From NCBI GenBank assembly GCA_046292465.1, contig JBKBRB010000020.1:1-43269 (forward strand): a stretch of DNA of 43,269 nt, given 5' to 3'. A program made the position numbers and the translations under genes. The notes under the pieces were generated by a model that worked only from the letters and a program-made list of their open reading frames with translations, had not been told where the DNA came from and made no database searches. Position 1 is the first letter of the stretch. Every line of letters begins with the position of its first letter. The DNA is from JANWWM01 sp046292465 (GTDB lineage: Bacteria; Bacteroidota; Chlorobiia; Chlorobiales; Thermochlorobacteraceae). Positions 18,604-27,017 of this stretch are shown here, one piece after another.

Positions 18604-20091
18604 ATGGAAACAGCAACACTGAAACAAGAGCATCACAACGGGCATCATCATGTCTATGTACCTGAGCCTGAGCTCATCAACGACAAGCCGTGCTTCAACA
18701 CAATTACCGAAGTAATCTGTGGTGTTCCTGAAGGCAAAATGCCGCGCCTTTGGTGGATACTCTTCGGAATTTCCTTCGCACTTATGGCAATGTATCTTGC
18801 CGTGATTGGATACCTCATCTGGAAAGGGATTGGGATTTGGGGAAACAACACGACGGTCGGCTGGGCGTGGGACATTACGAACTTCGTCTGGTGGGTCGGT
18901 ATCGGGCACGCCGGGACGCTGATTTCTGCTGTCTTGTTTCTCTTCCGACAAAAGTGGCGCACATCGATTAACCGCTTCTCGGAAGCGATGACGATTTTCG
19001 CCGTTATCTGCGCAGGCATGTTTCCGCTCATTCACATGGGGCGTATTTGGCACGCCTATTGGTTCTTGCCTCTTCCGAACTCTATGCAGATGTGGGTGAA
19101 CTTCCGCTCGCCACTGATGTGGGACGTGTTCGCGATTTCAACCTATCTTTCGGTCTCGATTATGTTCTGGTATGTCGGATTGATTCCCGACCTTGCCACG
19201 ATGCGCGACCGCGCCAAACCCGGCATTCGAAGAACTTTGCTCGGACTTTTCTCGCTCGGCTGGCGGGGCGGCAATCGCCAATGGCGACACTACGAACGCG
19301 CTTACACGATTCTCGCCGGACTTTCTACGCCACTCGTGCTTTCGGTGCATACCATCGTCTCGTTTGACTTTGCAACATCCATTATTCCCGGCTGGCACAC
19401 AACCATCTTCCCACCTTACTTCGTCGCTGGAGCAATCTTTTCAGGCTTTGCGATGGTCATGACGCTGGTGATTATCACCTATTGGATGTTCCCGCAAGTC
19501 AGACAAATCATCAATGAGCGACACATCGACAACATGAACAAAATCATCATGGTTACAGGCATGATGGTCGGCTACGCTTACGGATGCGAGTTCTTTATCG
19601 CGTGGTATAGCGGCAATCCTTACGAAGCCTCGATTTTCATTAAACGCGCGACAGGTCCTTATTGGTGGGCATATTGGTCAATGATTACGTGTAATGTGAT
19701 TATTCCGCAAGTGTTCTGGATTAAATCGATGCGCACAAATTTGACCGTGAGTTTTATCGTCTCGATTTTCGTCAATATCGGCATGTGGTTTGAGCGGTTC
19801 GTCATTACGGTTACTTCGCTCTCGCAAGACTTTTTGCCCTCGAGCTGGAAATACTTCAATCCAACGATTTACGATGTGGCATGCTTTGTCGGCTCAATCG
19901 GACTGTTCATGACGCTTTTTCTTCTCTTTTTGAGGTATATGCCAATGGTTGCAATGTCGGAGGTCAAAGGTGTCTTGCCGCACGCAAATCCGCATCATCC
20001 TGACCATGCGCTAAACGGACATGGCAACGAGCACAAAACCCATCAAGTCGAGAAAGTCGCAGAACTTGCAACGAAAAACGGAGGACACTAA
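18604..20091 (+). CDS. actC: ACIII subunit ActC, NrfD/PsrC-like quinol-binding membrane protein
   Basis: This 495-residue integral membrane protein of the NrfD/PsrC family has about ten TM helices. In ACIII, ActC sits beside ActB and forms a menaquinol site and a possible proton path. Family features seen are the GIGHAGTLISAVLFLFRQKWR block, FPLIHMGRIWHAYW, the long segment with FDFATSIIPGWHTTIFPPYFVAGAI, and PYWWAYWSMITCNVIIPQ. His-rich termini (HHNGHHH at the start, HANPHHPDHALNGHGNEH at the end) flank it. The ATG at 18604 is used; a TTG two codons upstream is less likely. There is no Shine-Dalgarno. actD follows after three bases, and its GGAGG ribosome site lies within the actC end. Confidence 0.95.
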   Translation: METATLKQEHHNGHHHVYVPEPELINDKPCFNTITEVICGVPEGKMPRLWWILFGISFALMAMYLAVIGYLIWKGIGIWGNNTTVGWAWDITNFVWWVGIGHAGTLISAVLFLFRQKWRTSINRFSEAMTIFAVICAGMFPLIHMGRIWHAYWFLPLPNSMQMWVNFRSPLMWDVFAISTYLSVSIMFWYVGLIPDLATMRDRAKPGIRRTLLGLFSLGWRGGNRQWRHYERAYTILAGLSTPLVLSVHTIVSFDFATSIIPGWHTTIFPPYFVAGAIFSGFAMVMTLVIITYWMFPQVRQIINERHIDNMNKIIMVTGMMVGYAYGCEFFIAWYSGNPYEASIFIKRATGPYWWAYWSMITCNVIIPQVFWIKSMRTNLTVSFIVSIFVNIGMWFERFVITVTSLSQDFLPSSWKYFNPTIYDVACFVGSIGLFMTLFLLFLRYMPMVAMSEVKGVLPHANPHHPDHALNGHGNEHKTHQVEKVAELATKNGGH

Positions 20092-20094
20092 CCT

Positions 20095-20754
20095 ATGAAT
20101 GAAAACATGAATGAAATTAAATCTCAATCCGCAGAAGAACTGAAAAAGAAAGCCGATGCAACGAGTGCGAAGGCATTAGAAATTTTGATTGAGGAAGAAG
20201 CCGAAGGCGTGGTTGCTGAGTTTGAGAATTCAGGCGCGCTCTTGGAAGCGGCTGAAAAAATTCGCAATGCAGGCTACAAACGCTTTGAAGTCTATTCGCC
20301 TTTTCCGATTCATGGCATGGACGACGCCATGGGCTTGAAGCAATCGCCTCTCGGCTTTATTGTCTTTGCTGCGGGCGCAATCGGCTGTACCGGCGCGTTG
20401 CTCTTGCAATGGTGGACGAGCGCGGTAGATTATCCCGTTGTTTATTCAGGCAAACCCCTCTTTGCCTTGCCTGCATTTATTCCTATCACATTCGAGCTGA
20501 CCGTTATTCTTTCTGGATTTACGGCAATGGTGGGAATGTTTGCGCTTAACCGCATGCCGCGATTTTTTCACCCGATGTTTTACTCGGATAACTTTTCCAA
20601 GAAAGCCAGCGACGACGGATTTTTCGCCGCGATTTTTGTGTGGGACGAAAAGTTCAACGTCCGTGAAGTCAAGCAGTTTTTCCAAAACATTGGCGGAAAA
20701 AACATTGAAATCATTCACCGTCCGCTTGATGAAGAATTAGCACAACAGAATTAA
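20095..20754 (+). CDS. actD: ACIII subunit ActD (DUF3341)
   Basis: This 219-residue DUF3341 protein has a cytoplasmic ferredoxin-like domain holding residues AEFENSGALLEAAEKIRNAGYKR, then FEVYSPFPIHGMDDAMGL, typical of ActD. Two TM helices follow (about 85-107 and 130-155), with a conserved NRMPRFFHPMF turn and a C-terminal segment ending in NIGGKNIEII. ActD packs against ActC in known ACIII structures; it carries no cofactor. It is nearly continuous with actC, and GGAGG lies ten bases ahead of the ATG. A second ATG 12 bases downstream is possible. The first 40 residues are charged and poorly conserved. Confidence 0.94.
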   Translation: MNENMNEIKSQSAEELKKKADATSAKALEILIEEEAEGVVAEFENSGALLEAAEKIRNAGYKRFEVYSPFPIHGMDDAMGLKQSPLGFIVFAAGAIGCTGALLLQWWTSAVDYPVVYSGKPLFALPAFIPITFELTVILSGFTAMVGMFALNRMPRFFHPMFYSDNFSKKASDDGFFAAIFVWDEKFNVREVKQFFQNIGGKNIEIIHRPLDEELAQQN

Positions 20755-20770
20755 AACGGAGTTAAAGACA

Positions 20771-21382
20771 ATGAAAAAAATAGGGATTGTTGTTTTGAGC
20801 GTAAGCGCAATTCTTTCAGGGTGTATGCGAGGCTTGCCGAAAGAAGACCCGCCGATTCGCTTGCTGCAAAATATGTATAGCCAAGAAAAGTATAAGGCGC
20901 AAGCACAAAATCCGTTTTTTGAAGACGGTTCAGCCATGCGCTTGCCCGTCTTGGGAACAGTGGCACGAGGCTATTTGCGCGATGACGTTGCATACTACGA
21001 AGGTAAAACCAAAGATGGCGATACCGTGCGAATTGCGCCCGTCGCCTACACAATGGAAACGATGCTTCGCGGGCAAGAACGCTACAACATTTATTGCGCG
21101 CCGTGCCACAGCCGCGTCGGCGATGGCAAAGGCACAGTGGTTGAACGCGGATACACACCCGCACCGACCTATCACGACAATCGCTTGCGCAATGTGCCCG
21201 ACGGACACATCTACCTGACCATTACAAACGGAATCCGAAATATGCCGTCGTATCGCAGTCAAATTTCGGTTGAAGACCGTTGGGCGATTGTGGCATACAT
21301 TCGCGCACTTCAACGAAGCCAACATGCAACCGTTGCCGATGTGCCTGAAAGCATGCGCCGTGAGTTGCAGGTTAAGCAGTAA
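20771..21382 (+). CDS. actE: ACIII subunit ActE, monoheme lipoprotein cytochrome c
   Basis: The 203-residue protein has a lipoprotein signal with lipobox LSGC (C18) and one heme site, CAPCH (109-113), in a class I cytochrome c fold, with a probable axial Met at about 158 (NGIRNMPSY). An N-terminal ActE-type segment (DPPIRLLQNMYSQEKYKAQ...) precedes it. ActE is the subunit thought to pass electrons out of ACIII to the oxidase, here probably to CoxB, whose own heme domain is encoded downstream. GGAG lies 11 bases before the ATG. Lipidation of this subunit is known from other Bacteroidota complexes. Confidence 0.94.
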   Translation: MKKIGIVVLSVSAILSGCMRGLPKEDPPIRLLQNMYSQEKYKAQAQNPFFEDGSAMRLPVLGTVARGYLRDDVAYYEGKTKDGDTVRIAPVAYTMETMLRGQERYNIYCAPCHSRVGDGKGTVVERGYTPAPTYHDNRLRNVPDGHIYLTITNGIRNMPSYRSQISVEDRWAIVAYIRALQRSQHATVADVPESMRRELQVKQ

Positions 21383-21413
21383 TGACCTGAAATAAAAGTC
21401 AATAGAGAACCTC

Positions 21414-21445
21414 AAATTGGACAACTAATAAAATTGGACAACTAA
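21414..21445. repeat. 15-bp direct repeat (17-bp period) before the actF start
   Basis: AAATTGGACAACTAA occurs at 21414-21428 and 21431-21445; the second copy ends one base before the actF ATG. No Shine-Dalgarno is present in this leader. Confidence 0.9.
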
Positions 21446-21446
21446 A

Positions 21447-22637
21447 ATGAGTGCAGAAAACTTCAAATTGACAGGCGAAAGTAAGTTCGGCACGGTCGCG
21501 CTGGGCGTCGGTGTAGCAGGGGCAGTCGCAAGCGTGGCGGGCGTGTTTATGGACCACAAAACATTTTATTTCGCCTATCTCGTTGCCTTTATGTTTTGGA
21601 TGGCGATTGCCTTAGGCGGATTGTTCTTCACTATGATTCATCATCTTGTCGGAGCAGAGTGGAGCATTGTGATTCGCCGAATCCCTGAAACGCTGGCGTC
21701 CGCTATTCCGATGATGGCAATTCTCTTCATTCCGATTGTGCTGGGCATGCACGACCTTTACGAATGGTCGCACGAAGAAACCGTCGCTAACGACCCGCTT
21801 CTGCAACACAAGTCCGCTTGGCTCAACCCGATAGGCTTTACCATTCGCGCCTACATTTACTTCGGCGTTTGGACGCTGATTGCATGGACGCTCTACAAAG
21901 CCTCGCTTGCGCAAGACGACGGAAAAGATGTTACCGAAAAAATGCGCAGCGTCAGCGCGCCAAGCATGATTGTGTTCGCACTTTCCATTACGGTTGCCGC
22001 GTTTGACTGGCTGATGTCGCTCGACCCACATTGGTTTTCAACTATTTTCGGCGTGTATTTCTTTGCGGGCAGTTGGTGGGCGACGCTTGCCTTTGTCGTC
22101 CTCCTTTCAATGTATCTGCGTGGCAAAAGCAAACTCGGCGAAGTGATGACGATTGAACACTATCACGACTTGGGCAAACTCATGTTTGGCTTCACAGTCT
22201 TCTGGGCGTATATCGGCTTTTCGCAATTTATGCTGATATGGTATGGCAACATTCCCGAAGAAACGATATGGTATAAACATCGTTGGGAACACGGCTGGCA
22301 ATATGTCAGCATGTTTCTTGTTATCGGACACTTCATTCTCCCATTCCTCGTGTTGATTTTCCGCGCCTCAAAACGAAATCTCACGGTGATGAAAATCGCC
22401 GCCAGTTGGTTTCTCTTGATGGAGTTCGTCGACCTCTACTGGATTATCATGCCAACATTCAACATCATTAATCCGGATGCACATCACGGCTTGCATTTTT
22501 CATGGCAACACTTGGCAACCTTCGTCGGCATTGGCGGGCTGTTTATGTGGTTCGTCTGGAATCGCCTCACGTCTGCTTCCGTCGTGCCCGTCGGCGACCC
22601 GAGAATCGAAGCCTCAATTCACCTCAAAAACGCTTAA
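21447..22637 (+). CDS. actF: ACIII subunit ActF, second NrfD-like membrane subunit
   Basis: This 396-residue integral membrane protein has about ten TM helices. It is related to ActC and is the second quinone-type subunit of ACIII. Recognisable blocks are FTMIHHLVGAEWSIVIRRIPE, the MHDLYEWSHEE motif, SAPSMIVFALSITVAAFDWLMSLDPHWFSTIFGVYFFAGSW, EHYHDLGKLMFGFTVFWAYIGFSQFMLIWYGNIPEET and WIIMPTF. The second-last segments (AAFDWLMSLDP, WYGNIPEET) are diagnostic for ActF. No Shine-Dalgarno precedes it; a 15-bp direct repeat does. The small membrane protein gene follows after 17 bases. Confidence 0.94.
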   Translation: MSAENFKLTGESKFGTVALGVGVAGAVASVAGVFMDHKTFYFAYLVAFMFWMAIALGGLFFTMIHHLVGAEWSIVIRRIPETLASAIPMMAILFIPIVLGMHDLYEWSHEETVANDPLLQHKSAWLNPIGFTIRAYIYFGVWTLIAWTLYKASLAQDDGKDVTEKMRSVSAPSMIVFALSITVAAFDWLMSLDPHWFSTIFGVYFFAGSWWATLAFVVLLSMYLRGKSKLGEVMTIEHYHDLGKLMFGFTVFWAYIGFSQFMLIWYGNIPEETIWYKHRWEHGWQYVSMFLVIGHFILPFLVLIFRASKRNLTVMKIAASWFLLMEFVDLYWIIMPTFNIINPDAHHGLHFSWQHLATFVGIGGLFMWFVWNRLTSASVVPVGDPRIEASIHLKNA

Positions 22638-22654
22638 ACTGATTAGGAGCACAC

Positions 22655-23122
22655 ATGACCGAAACAACTGAAACCGTGAAAACGCCGATGCAAAACTTAC
22701 CCGAAGAACCGAAATTGTTCATGGCGGAAAGCGATTACGAAAAAGAAGATGTCAACGCCCGCGTGATTATCATCATGTTTATCATCGGCTCTATCACGAT
22801 TGGAACGATTATGTTCCTTCTATCTGAATACTTCACCGCCCGCAAGGAAGCGCAAATTCAAACGGCGAATGCGGTCGTCTCATCGACCTATCGCGACGCG
22901 CGCGCCCGCGAAGAAGAACGGCTCAATGCCTATAAACTCATCAATGAAAAAGACGGTATTTATCAAATCCCAATCGGCGAAGCAATGAAACTGCTTGCGA
23001 CCGAAGACTATCAAAGACGGCTGAAAGAATCACAACCTGCGTCAGTTGAATCAAAAGCCGCAAACGCAAAAACGGCAAAAGACAAGACCGTGAAGGATAA
23101 AACCGCAAAAAATAAGAATTAG
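22655..23122 (+). CDS. Single-TM protein of the ACIII-oxidase cluster, Lys-rich tail
   Basis: The protein is 155 residues: an acidic N-terminus, one TM helix (about 37-58), an extracytoplasmic helix, then a segment NAYKLINEKDGIYQIPIGEA (about 91-110). That segment resembles a short IPI-x-x-AM motif seen in small proteins beside act/cox genes in other phyla. The last 25 residues are a low-complexity Lys/Ala/Thr tail (KDKTVKDKTAKNKN). It starts 17 bases after actF with AGGAG ahead. Its role is probably accessory to the complexes, or in assembly; no cofactor motifs are present. The gene is real, the function inferred. Confidence 0.75.
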   Translation: MTETTETVKTPMQNLPEEPKLFMAESDYEKEDVNARVIIIMFIIGSITIGTIMFLLSEYFTARKEAQIQTANAVVSSTYRDARAREEERLNAYKLINEKDGIYQIPIGEAMKLLATEDYQRRLKESQPASVESKAANAKTAKDKTVKDKTAKNKN

Positions 23123-23180
23123 CCGTTCCAGTCCGATTTCAAATTACATTTCTAAGAACACTATCCTTAAGGAGTTCGCT

Positions 23181-23336
23181 ATGAATACGAAAAAAGAGAG
23201 CAGAGCGGAAAATGAACAACATCCTTCGCCTGAAAAGCAACAGCAAAGTGAACGCTTGCAAGCCAACACACAACGACTGCTCCGCGAACAGCGCGACATG
23301 GCACGCATTACAACTTTCGGCAGACGCGATGAATAG
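23181..23336 (+). CDS. 51-residue hydrophilic ORF coupled to SCO
   Basis: An ATG at 23181 has AAGGAG (23169-23174) six bases upstream, one of the better ribosome sites in the cluster. The 51-residue product is highly charged and probably helical: MNTKKESRAENEQ at the start, a Gln-rich middle, and LLREQRDMARITTFGRRDE at the end, with no TM helix or signal. Its stop overlaps the SCO start by eight bases (ATGAATAG), and SCO itself has no ribosome site, so it may serve as a leader that brings ribosomes to SCO by termination-reinitiation, as a protein in its own right, or both. No family was recognised. Confidence 0.6.
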   Translation: MNTKKESRAENEQHPSPEKQQQSERLQANTQRLLREQRDMARITTFGRRDE

Positions 23337-24189
23337 CATCGTCAAGAACATTGCTAACAGAACCGCCCTGTTGTTCTTTGTAAGTTTGATAATGGCGAAC
23401 GCGCATGCACAAGTCGTCATGGAAAATCCAAGCCAACTCAAAGGCATTGATGTCGAGGAGCATCTCGGCACGTCGTTGCCCAAAGACCTTGAATTTACAA
23501 ACGAATATGGCAAGACGGTCAAACTTGGCGACTATTTTGACGGAAAAAGACCTGTGCTTCTCACGCTTGCGTATTACCGATGCCCGATGCTATGCGGCTT
23601 AATGCTCAACGGCGTATGCAACAGCGCGAAAGCCCTTGACCTTGTGCCTGCGAAAGATTACCAAATCCTCACGGTCAGCATTGACCCACGCGAAACAGCC
23701 GAATTGGCAATGGCAAAGAAAACGCGCTACGTCGAGCAGTTCGGAAAATCTGGAATTGAGCAAGGGTGGTCGTTCCTTGTCGGAAGCGGAGAGAACACGA
23801 AAGCCTTAGCCGATGCCGTCGGATTTAAGTATTTCTATGATGCAAAGCGCGACGAATACGCACATCCTGCTGTATCGTATTTGATTTCGCCCGACGGAAA
23901 AATCGTGCGCTACCTTTACGGAATGGACTACAAGCGGTTTGATTTGAAAATGGGATTGATTGAAGCCTCGCAAGGTAAGGTCGGAACCACGATTGATAGA
24001 ATCATTCTTTCGTGCTTTCACTATGATGCCAAAGAAGGCAGTTATGTGCTCTTTGCGCAAAACTTGATGCGGTTGGGCGGCTTTTTGATAGTGATTGTGC
24101 TTGCCATCGTCGTTTGGCGACTTTTTGCCCAAGAGCACAAAAGACATGTCTTAAAAGGAGAACCCAGTTCAGATGTCAATCTGAATTGA
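23329..24189 (+). CDS. SCO1/SenC-family copper chaperone for CuA assembly
   Basis: This thioredoxin-fold copper chaperone loads or reduces the CuA site of oxidase subunit II. The start at 23329 gives a clean signal peptide (cut after ANAHA) and 286 residues; the frame is open upstream to 23212, but that region codes the 51-residue ORF in another frame and adds no conserved sequence. Copper-binding CPMLC (C85, C89) and a downstream His (about H179 in YAHPAVSYL) are present, followed by the PDGKIVRYLYG strand. A C-terminal TM helix (about 249-266) is typical of SCO proteins in this kind of cluster. CoxB follows after a GC-rich hairpin. Confidence 0.92.
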   Translation: MNSIVKNIANRTALLFFVSLIMANAHAQVVMENPSQLKGIDVEEHLGTSLPKDLEFTNEYGKTVKLGDYFDGKRPVLLTLAYYRCPMLCGLMLNGVCNSAKALDLVPAKDYQILTVSIDPRETAELAMAKKTRYVEQFGKSGIEQGWSFLVGSGENTKALADAVGFKYFYDAKRDEYAHPAVSYLISPDGKIVRYLYGMDYKRFDLKMGLIEASQGKVGTTIDRIILSCFHYDAKEGSYVLFAQNLMRLGGFLIVIVLAIVVWRLFAQEHKRHVLKGEPSSDVNLN

Positions 24190-24203
24190 GAATAATGAAC
24201 AAT

Positions 24204-24220
24204 GGGAGCGCGATGCTCCC
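24204..24220 (+). repeat. GC-rich hairpin between SCO and coxB
   Basis: GGGAGC (24204-24209) and GCTCCC (24215-24220) form a perfect 6-bp stem with loop GCGAT, 14 bases after the SCO stop and 29 before the coxB ATG. No U-tract follows. It could be an RNA processing or stabilising element that sets separate coxB/coxA levels. Confidence 0.5.
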
Positions 24221-24249
24221 GAAGAAACTTAACTGAAAAAGGAGTGAAT

Positions 24250-25179
24250 ATGAACCCGTTCTCAATGCCTGAAAAGGCGTCTAATCATGCGAGCGATATT
24301 GATGCGCTCTTCTTCTTCATCACTGACGTGGCGGTAGGCTTATTTTTGCTCATTACTGTTGTCTCTATCACATTTCTTTGGCTCTATCGCCGAAAAGGAA
24401 AAGCCGCTTTTACCTCGCCGATTTCTCACAACAATCGACTTGAAATCACTTGGACGATTATCCCGACGATTCTTGTCTTCATTGTCTTCTTTTGGGGATT
24501 CCGCTCTTACCTCGATATGCAAGTTGTAGAGACCGATGCAATGGAAATCAAAGTAACAGGAAAGAAGTGGTTTTGGGCGTTTGATTATCCAAACGGAGTG
24601 AACAGCGTCAATGAACTCGTTGTGCCCGAAGGCAAGCCGCTCAAATTTTTGATTTCATCGGAAGATGTGTTGCACAGTTTCTATATCCCGGCATTTCGCA
24701 CCAAGATGGACGCTGTTCCGAATCGCTACACCGTCGTCGGCACACGCCCGACGAAACAAGGCACGTTCGACATTTTCTGCGCAGAGTATTGCGGAAAGTC
24801 TCACTCGGAAATGATTGGCAAAATTCGCGTCGTCTCTACAACCGAATACAATAAGTGGCTTGAAGAATCTGAAAGCGGCGGCAACGTTTCACCTGCAGAA
24901 TTTGGCGCAAAACTCTATGTCTCCAAAGCATGCGCTACATGCCACAGCGTCGACGGCAGTGCAAACACTGGTCCGACTTGGAAAGGCATTTACGGCACGA
25001 AGCACAAGATGGCGGACGGAAAGGAGGTCATTGTTGACGAAAACTATCTGCGCGAATCCATGCTCGAACCAAATGCAAAGGTCGTTGCAGGCTATCAGCC
25101 TGTTATGCCAACTTATCAAGGCATTTTGAAGGATAAGCAAATTGACGCGCTTATCGCCTACATCAAATCATTGAAATAA
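24250..25179 (+). CDS. coxB: Cytochrome c oxidase subunit II with fused cytochrome c
   Basis: This caa3-type subunit II has 309 residues. Two TM helices (about 20-46 and 66-88) lead into the CuA cupredoxin domain with ligands H142, C177, E179, C181, H185 and M188 (HSFYIP; CAEYCGKSHSEM). A C-terminal cytochrome c domain has CATCH (228-232) and a probable axial Met near 286 (PVMPTY). It accepts electrons from ActE or a soluble cytochrome and passes them through CuA to subunit I. The start is fixed by AAAGGAG about six bases upstream; an in-frame ATG at 24202 lies inside the hairpin region and is rejected. No N-terminal lipobox is seen. Confidence 0.96.
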   Translation: MNPFSMPEKASNHASDIDALFFFITDVAVGLFLLITVVSITFLWLYRRKGKAAFTSPISHNNRLEITWTIIPTILVFIVFFWGFRSYLDMQVVETDAMEIKVTGKKWFWAFDYPNGVNSVNELVVPEGKPLKFLISSEDVLHSFYIPAFRTKMDAVPNRYTVVGTRPTKQGTFDIFCAEYCGKSHSEMIGKIRVVSTTEYNKWLEESESGGNVSPAEFGAKLYVSKACATCHSVDGSANTGPTWKGIYGTKHKMADGKEVIVDENYLRESMLEPNAKVVAGYQPVMPTYQGILKDKQIDALIAYIKSLK

Positions 25180-25219
25180 CATCTCGAGTAACCGCAAAAG
25201 AAAGAGGAGATTAACTAAA

Positions 25220-26974
25220 ATGACAACCACACAAGCATTAGGGAAAGTTGTATCCGAACTGCAAGAGGAAAGAAACTACCTCAATTACCCCAAAGGAATT
25301 TGGTCATGGCTGACAACCGTCGACCACAAGCGCATCGGCTTAATGTATCTGTGTTCCGTCTTGCTGTTTTTCTTTGCAGGCGGCGTGTTTGCACTGCTTC
25401 TTCGCTTTGAATTGATTTCGCCCGGAAAAGACATCGTTGGTCCTGATACCTATAATCAACTCTTCACCTTGCACGGCGCGATTATGGTGTTTCTCTTCAT
25501 CATTCCCGCTATTCCCGCCGCGCTTGGAAACTTCGTTTTGCCGATTATGCTCGGCGCGAAAGACGTCGCCTTTCCACGTCTGAATTTGCTTAGTTTTTAT
25601 GTGTATGTCTTTGGCGCGACGTTCTGCCTTTATTCGCTCGTAACAGGCGGCGTCGATACAGGCTGGACATTCTACACGCCATATAGCGTCGAGACGAATA
25701 CCAACGTGATTTCAATGACGCTTGGCGTGTTCATTCTCGGCTTCTCGTCTATTTTCACAGGCATGAATTTCATCGTTACCATTCACCGCCTTCGTGCGCC
25801 GGGAATGACTTGGTTCAATATGCCACTCTTTCTTTGGGGAATGTATGCGACCTCGCTCATTCAAATTTTAGCAACGCCCGTGCTGGCGATTACGCTGGTC
25901 TTGCTGGTTTTGGAGCGCGTTTGGGGCATCGGCATCTTTGACCCTGCAATGGGCGGCGACCCCGTGCTGTATCAGCATTTCTTCTGGTTTTATTCGCACC
26001 CCGCCGTTTATATCATGATTCTGCCCGGCATGGCAATTATCTCGGAACTCATCGCCACATTTTCGCATAAAAAGATTTTCGGCTACGTGCCAATTGCGTT
26101 CTCTTCCGTCGCGATTGCGTTGGTGAGTTTTATCGTTTGGGGACACCACATGTTCACCAGCGGACAAAGCGACCTTGCCTCTATGATTTTCTCGTTTCTT
26201 ACCTTTCTTGTTGGAATCCCGTCAGGTGTAAAAGTGTTCAACTGGGTCGCGACAATGTATAAAGGCTCGCTCACCTTTCAAGCGCCAATGCTTTACACGC
26301 ACGCCTTTCTCGCCCTTTTCACGATTGGCGGACTGACCGGCATTTACTTAGGCACGCTCTCGGTGGATGTTCACTTGCACGATACCTACTTCGTCGTGGC
26401 GCACTTCCACTATGTGATGATGGGCGGAACGGTAATGGCATTCTTGGGTGGACTGCACTACTGGTGGCCTAAAATGTTCGGTAAAATGTATAGCGAAACT
26501 TGGGCAACCGTTTCCGCCGCCTTGATTTTCATCGGCTTTAATGTAACCTTCTTCCCGCAGTTCATTATGGGCGCGCAAGGTATGCCGCGTCGCTATTACA
26601 CCTACATCGATCAATATCAATCCATGCACGCACTTTCTACTTACGGCACATGGATTTTAGGCGTTGGATTTTTAATCATGGCAGGCTACCTCACGATGTC
26701 GCTTATCAACGGCAAAAAAGCCACTAAAAACCCTTGGCTTGGCTTGACGCTCGAATGGACAACCGCCTCGCCACCGCCAACCGAAAACTTCCTCGGCAAT
26801 CCGCGCCAACTCTGGGGACCTTACGACTATGATAAAGTCCTAATGGACGAAAACGGAATGGTTATCTTCAACCCAAATGCTCCGAAAGATGACCACCACG
26901 CCAATGGCGAAAACGGAAGTGCAACATCGCACAAGCGCGACAGCAAAACTACAACCATGAAACAAACGGTCTAA
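25220..26974 (+). CDS. coxA: Cytochrome c oxidase subunit I, A2 type
   Basis: This 584-residue heme-copper oxidase core subunit has 12 TM helices. The ligands are all present: heme a H85 and H397, CuB H260, H309 and H310, heme a3 H395, and the His-Tyr crosslink residue Y264. The motif YSHPAVY (258-264) lacks the Glu of GHPEVY and has Tyr-Ser instead, which marks the A2 subfamily of proton-pumping oxidases, as in Rhodothermus caa3. The C-terminus is His/Lys-rich. GAGGAG precedes the ATG by ten bases. No subunit III or IV gene follows; the cluster ends here at a hairpin terminator. Confidence 0.97.
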   Translation: MTTTQALGKVVSELQEERNYLNYPKGIWSWLTTVDHKRIGLMYLCSVLLFFFAGGVFALLLRFELISPGKDIVGPDTYNQLFTLHGAIMVFLFIIPAIPAALGNFVLPIMLGAKDVAFPRLNLLSFYVYVFGATFCLYSLVTGGVDTGWTFYTPYSVETNTNVISMTLGVFILGFSSIFTGMNFIVTIHRLRAPGMTWFNMPLFLWGMYATSLIQILATPVLAITLVLLVLERVWGIGIFDPAMGGDPVLYQHFFWFYSHPAVYIMILPGMAIISELIATFSHKKIFGYVPIAFSSVAIALVSFIVWGHHMFTSGQSDLASMIFSFLTFLVGIPSGVKVFNWVATMYKGSLTFQAPMLYTHAFLALFTIGGLTGIYLGTLSVDVHLHDTYFVVAHFHYVMMGGTVMAFLGGLHYWWPKMFGKMYSETWATVSAALIFIGFNVTFFPQFIMGAQGMPRRYYTYIDQYQSMHALSTYGTWILGVGFLIMAGYLTMSLINGKKATKNPWLGLTLEWTTASPPPTENFLGNPRQLWGPYDYDKVLMDENGMVIFNPNAPKDDHHANGENGSATSHKRDSKTTTMKQTV

Positions 26975-26989
26975 GTTGCTAACAACTTC

Positions 26990-27017
26990 AAAGCCTCGCG
27001 ATTTGCGTGGCTTTTTT
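26990..27017 (+). terminator. Rho-independent terminator of the act-cox cluster
   Basis: AAAGCC-T-CGC and GCG-T-GGCTTT pair around GATTT, followed by further T residues. It lies 15 bases after the coxA stop and touches the stop codon of the convergent GlcD-type gene. Confidence 0.8.

Noticed and set aside
24202..24249. Upstream ATG for coxB (MGARCSRRN...)
   Set aside because: It lies in the GC hairpin, lacks a ribosome site and adds non-homologous residues; AAAGGAG marks the ATG at 24250.
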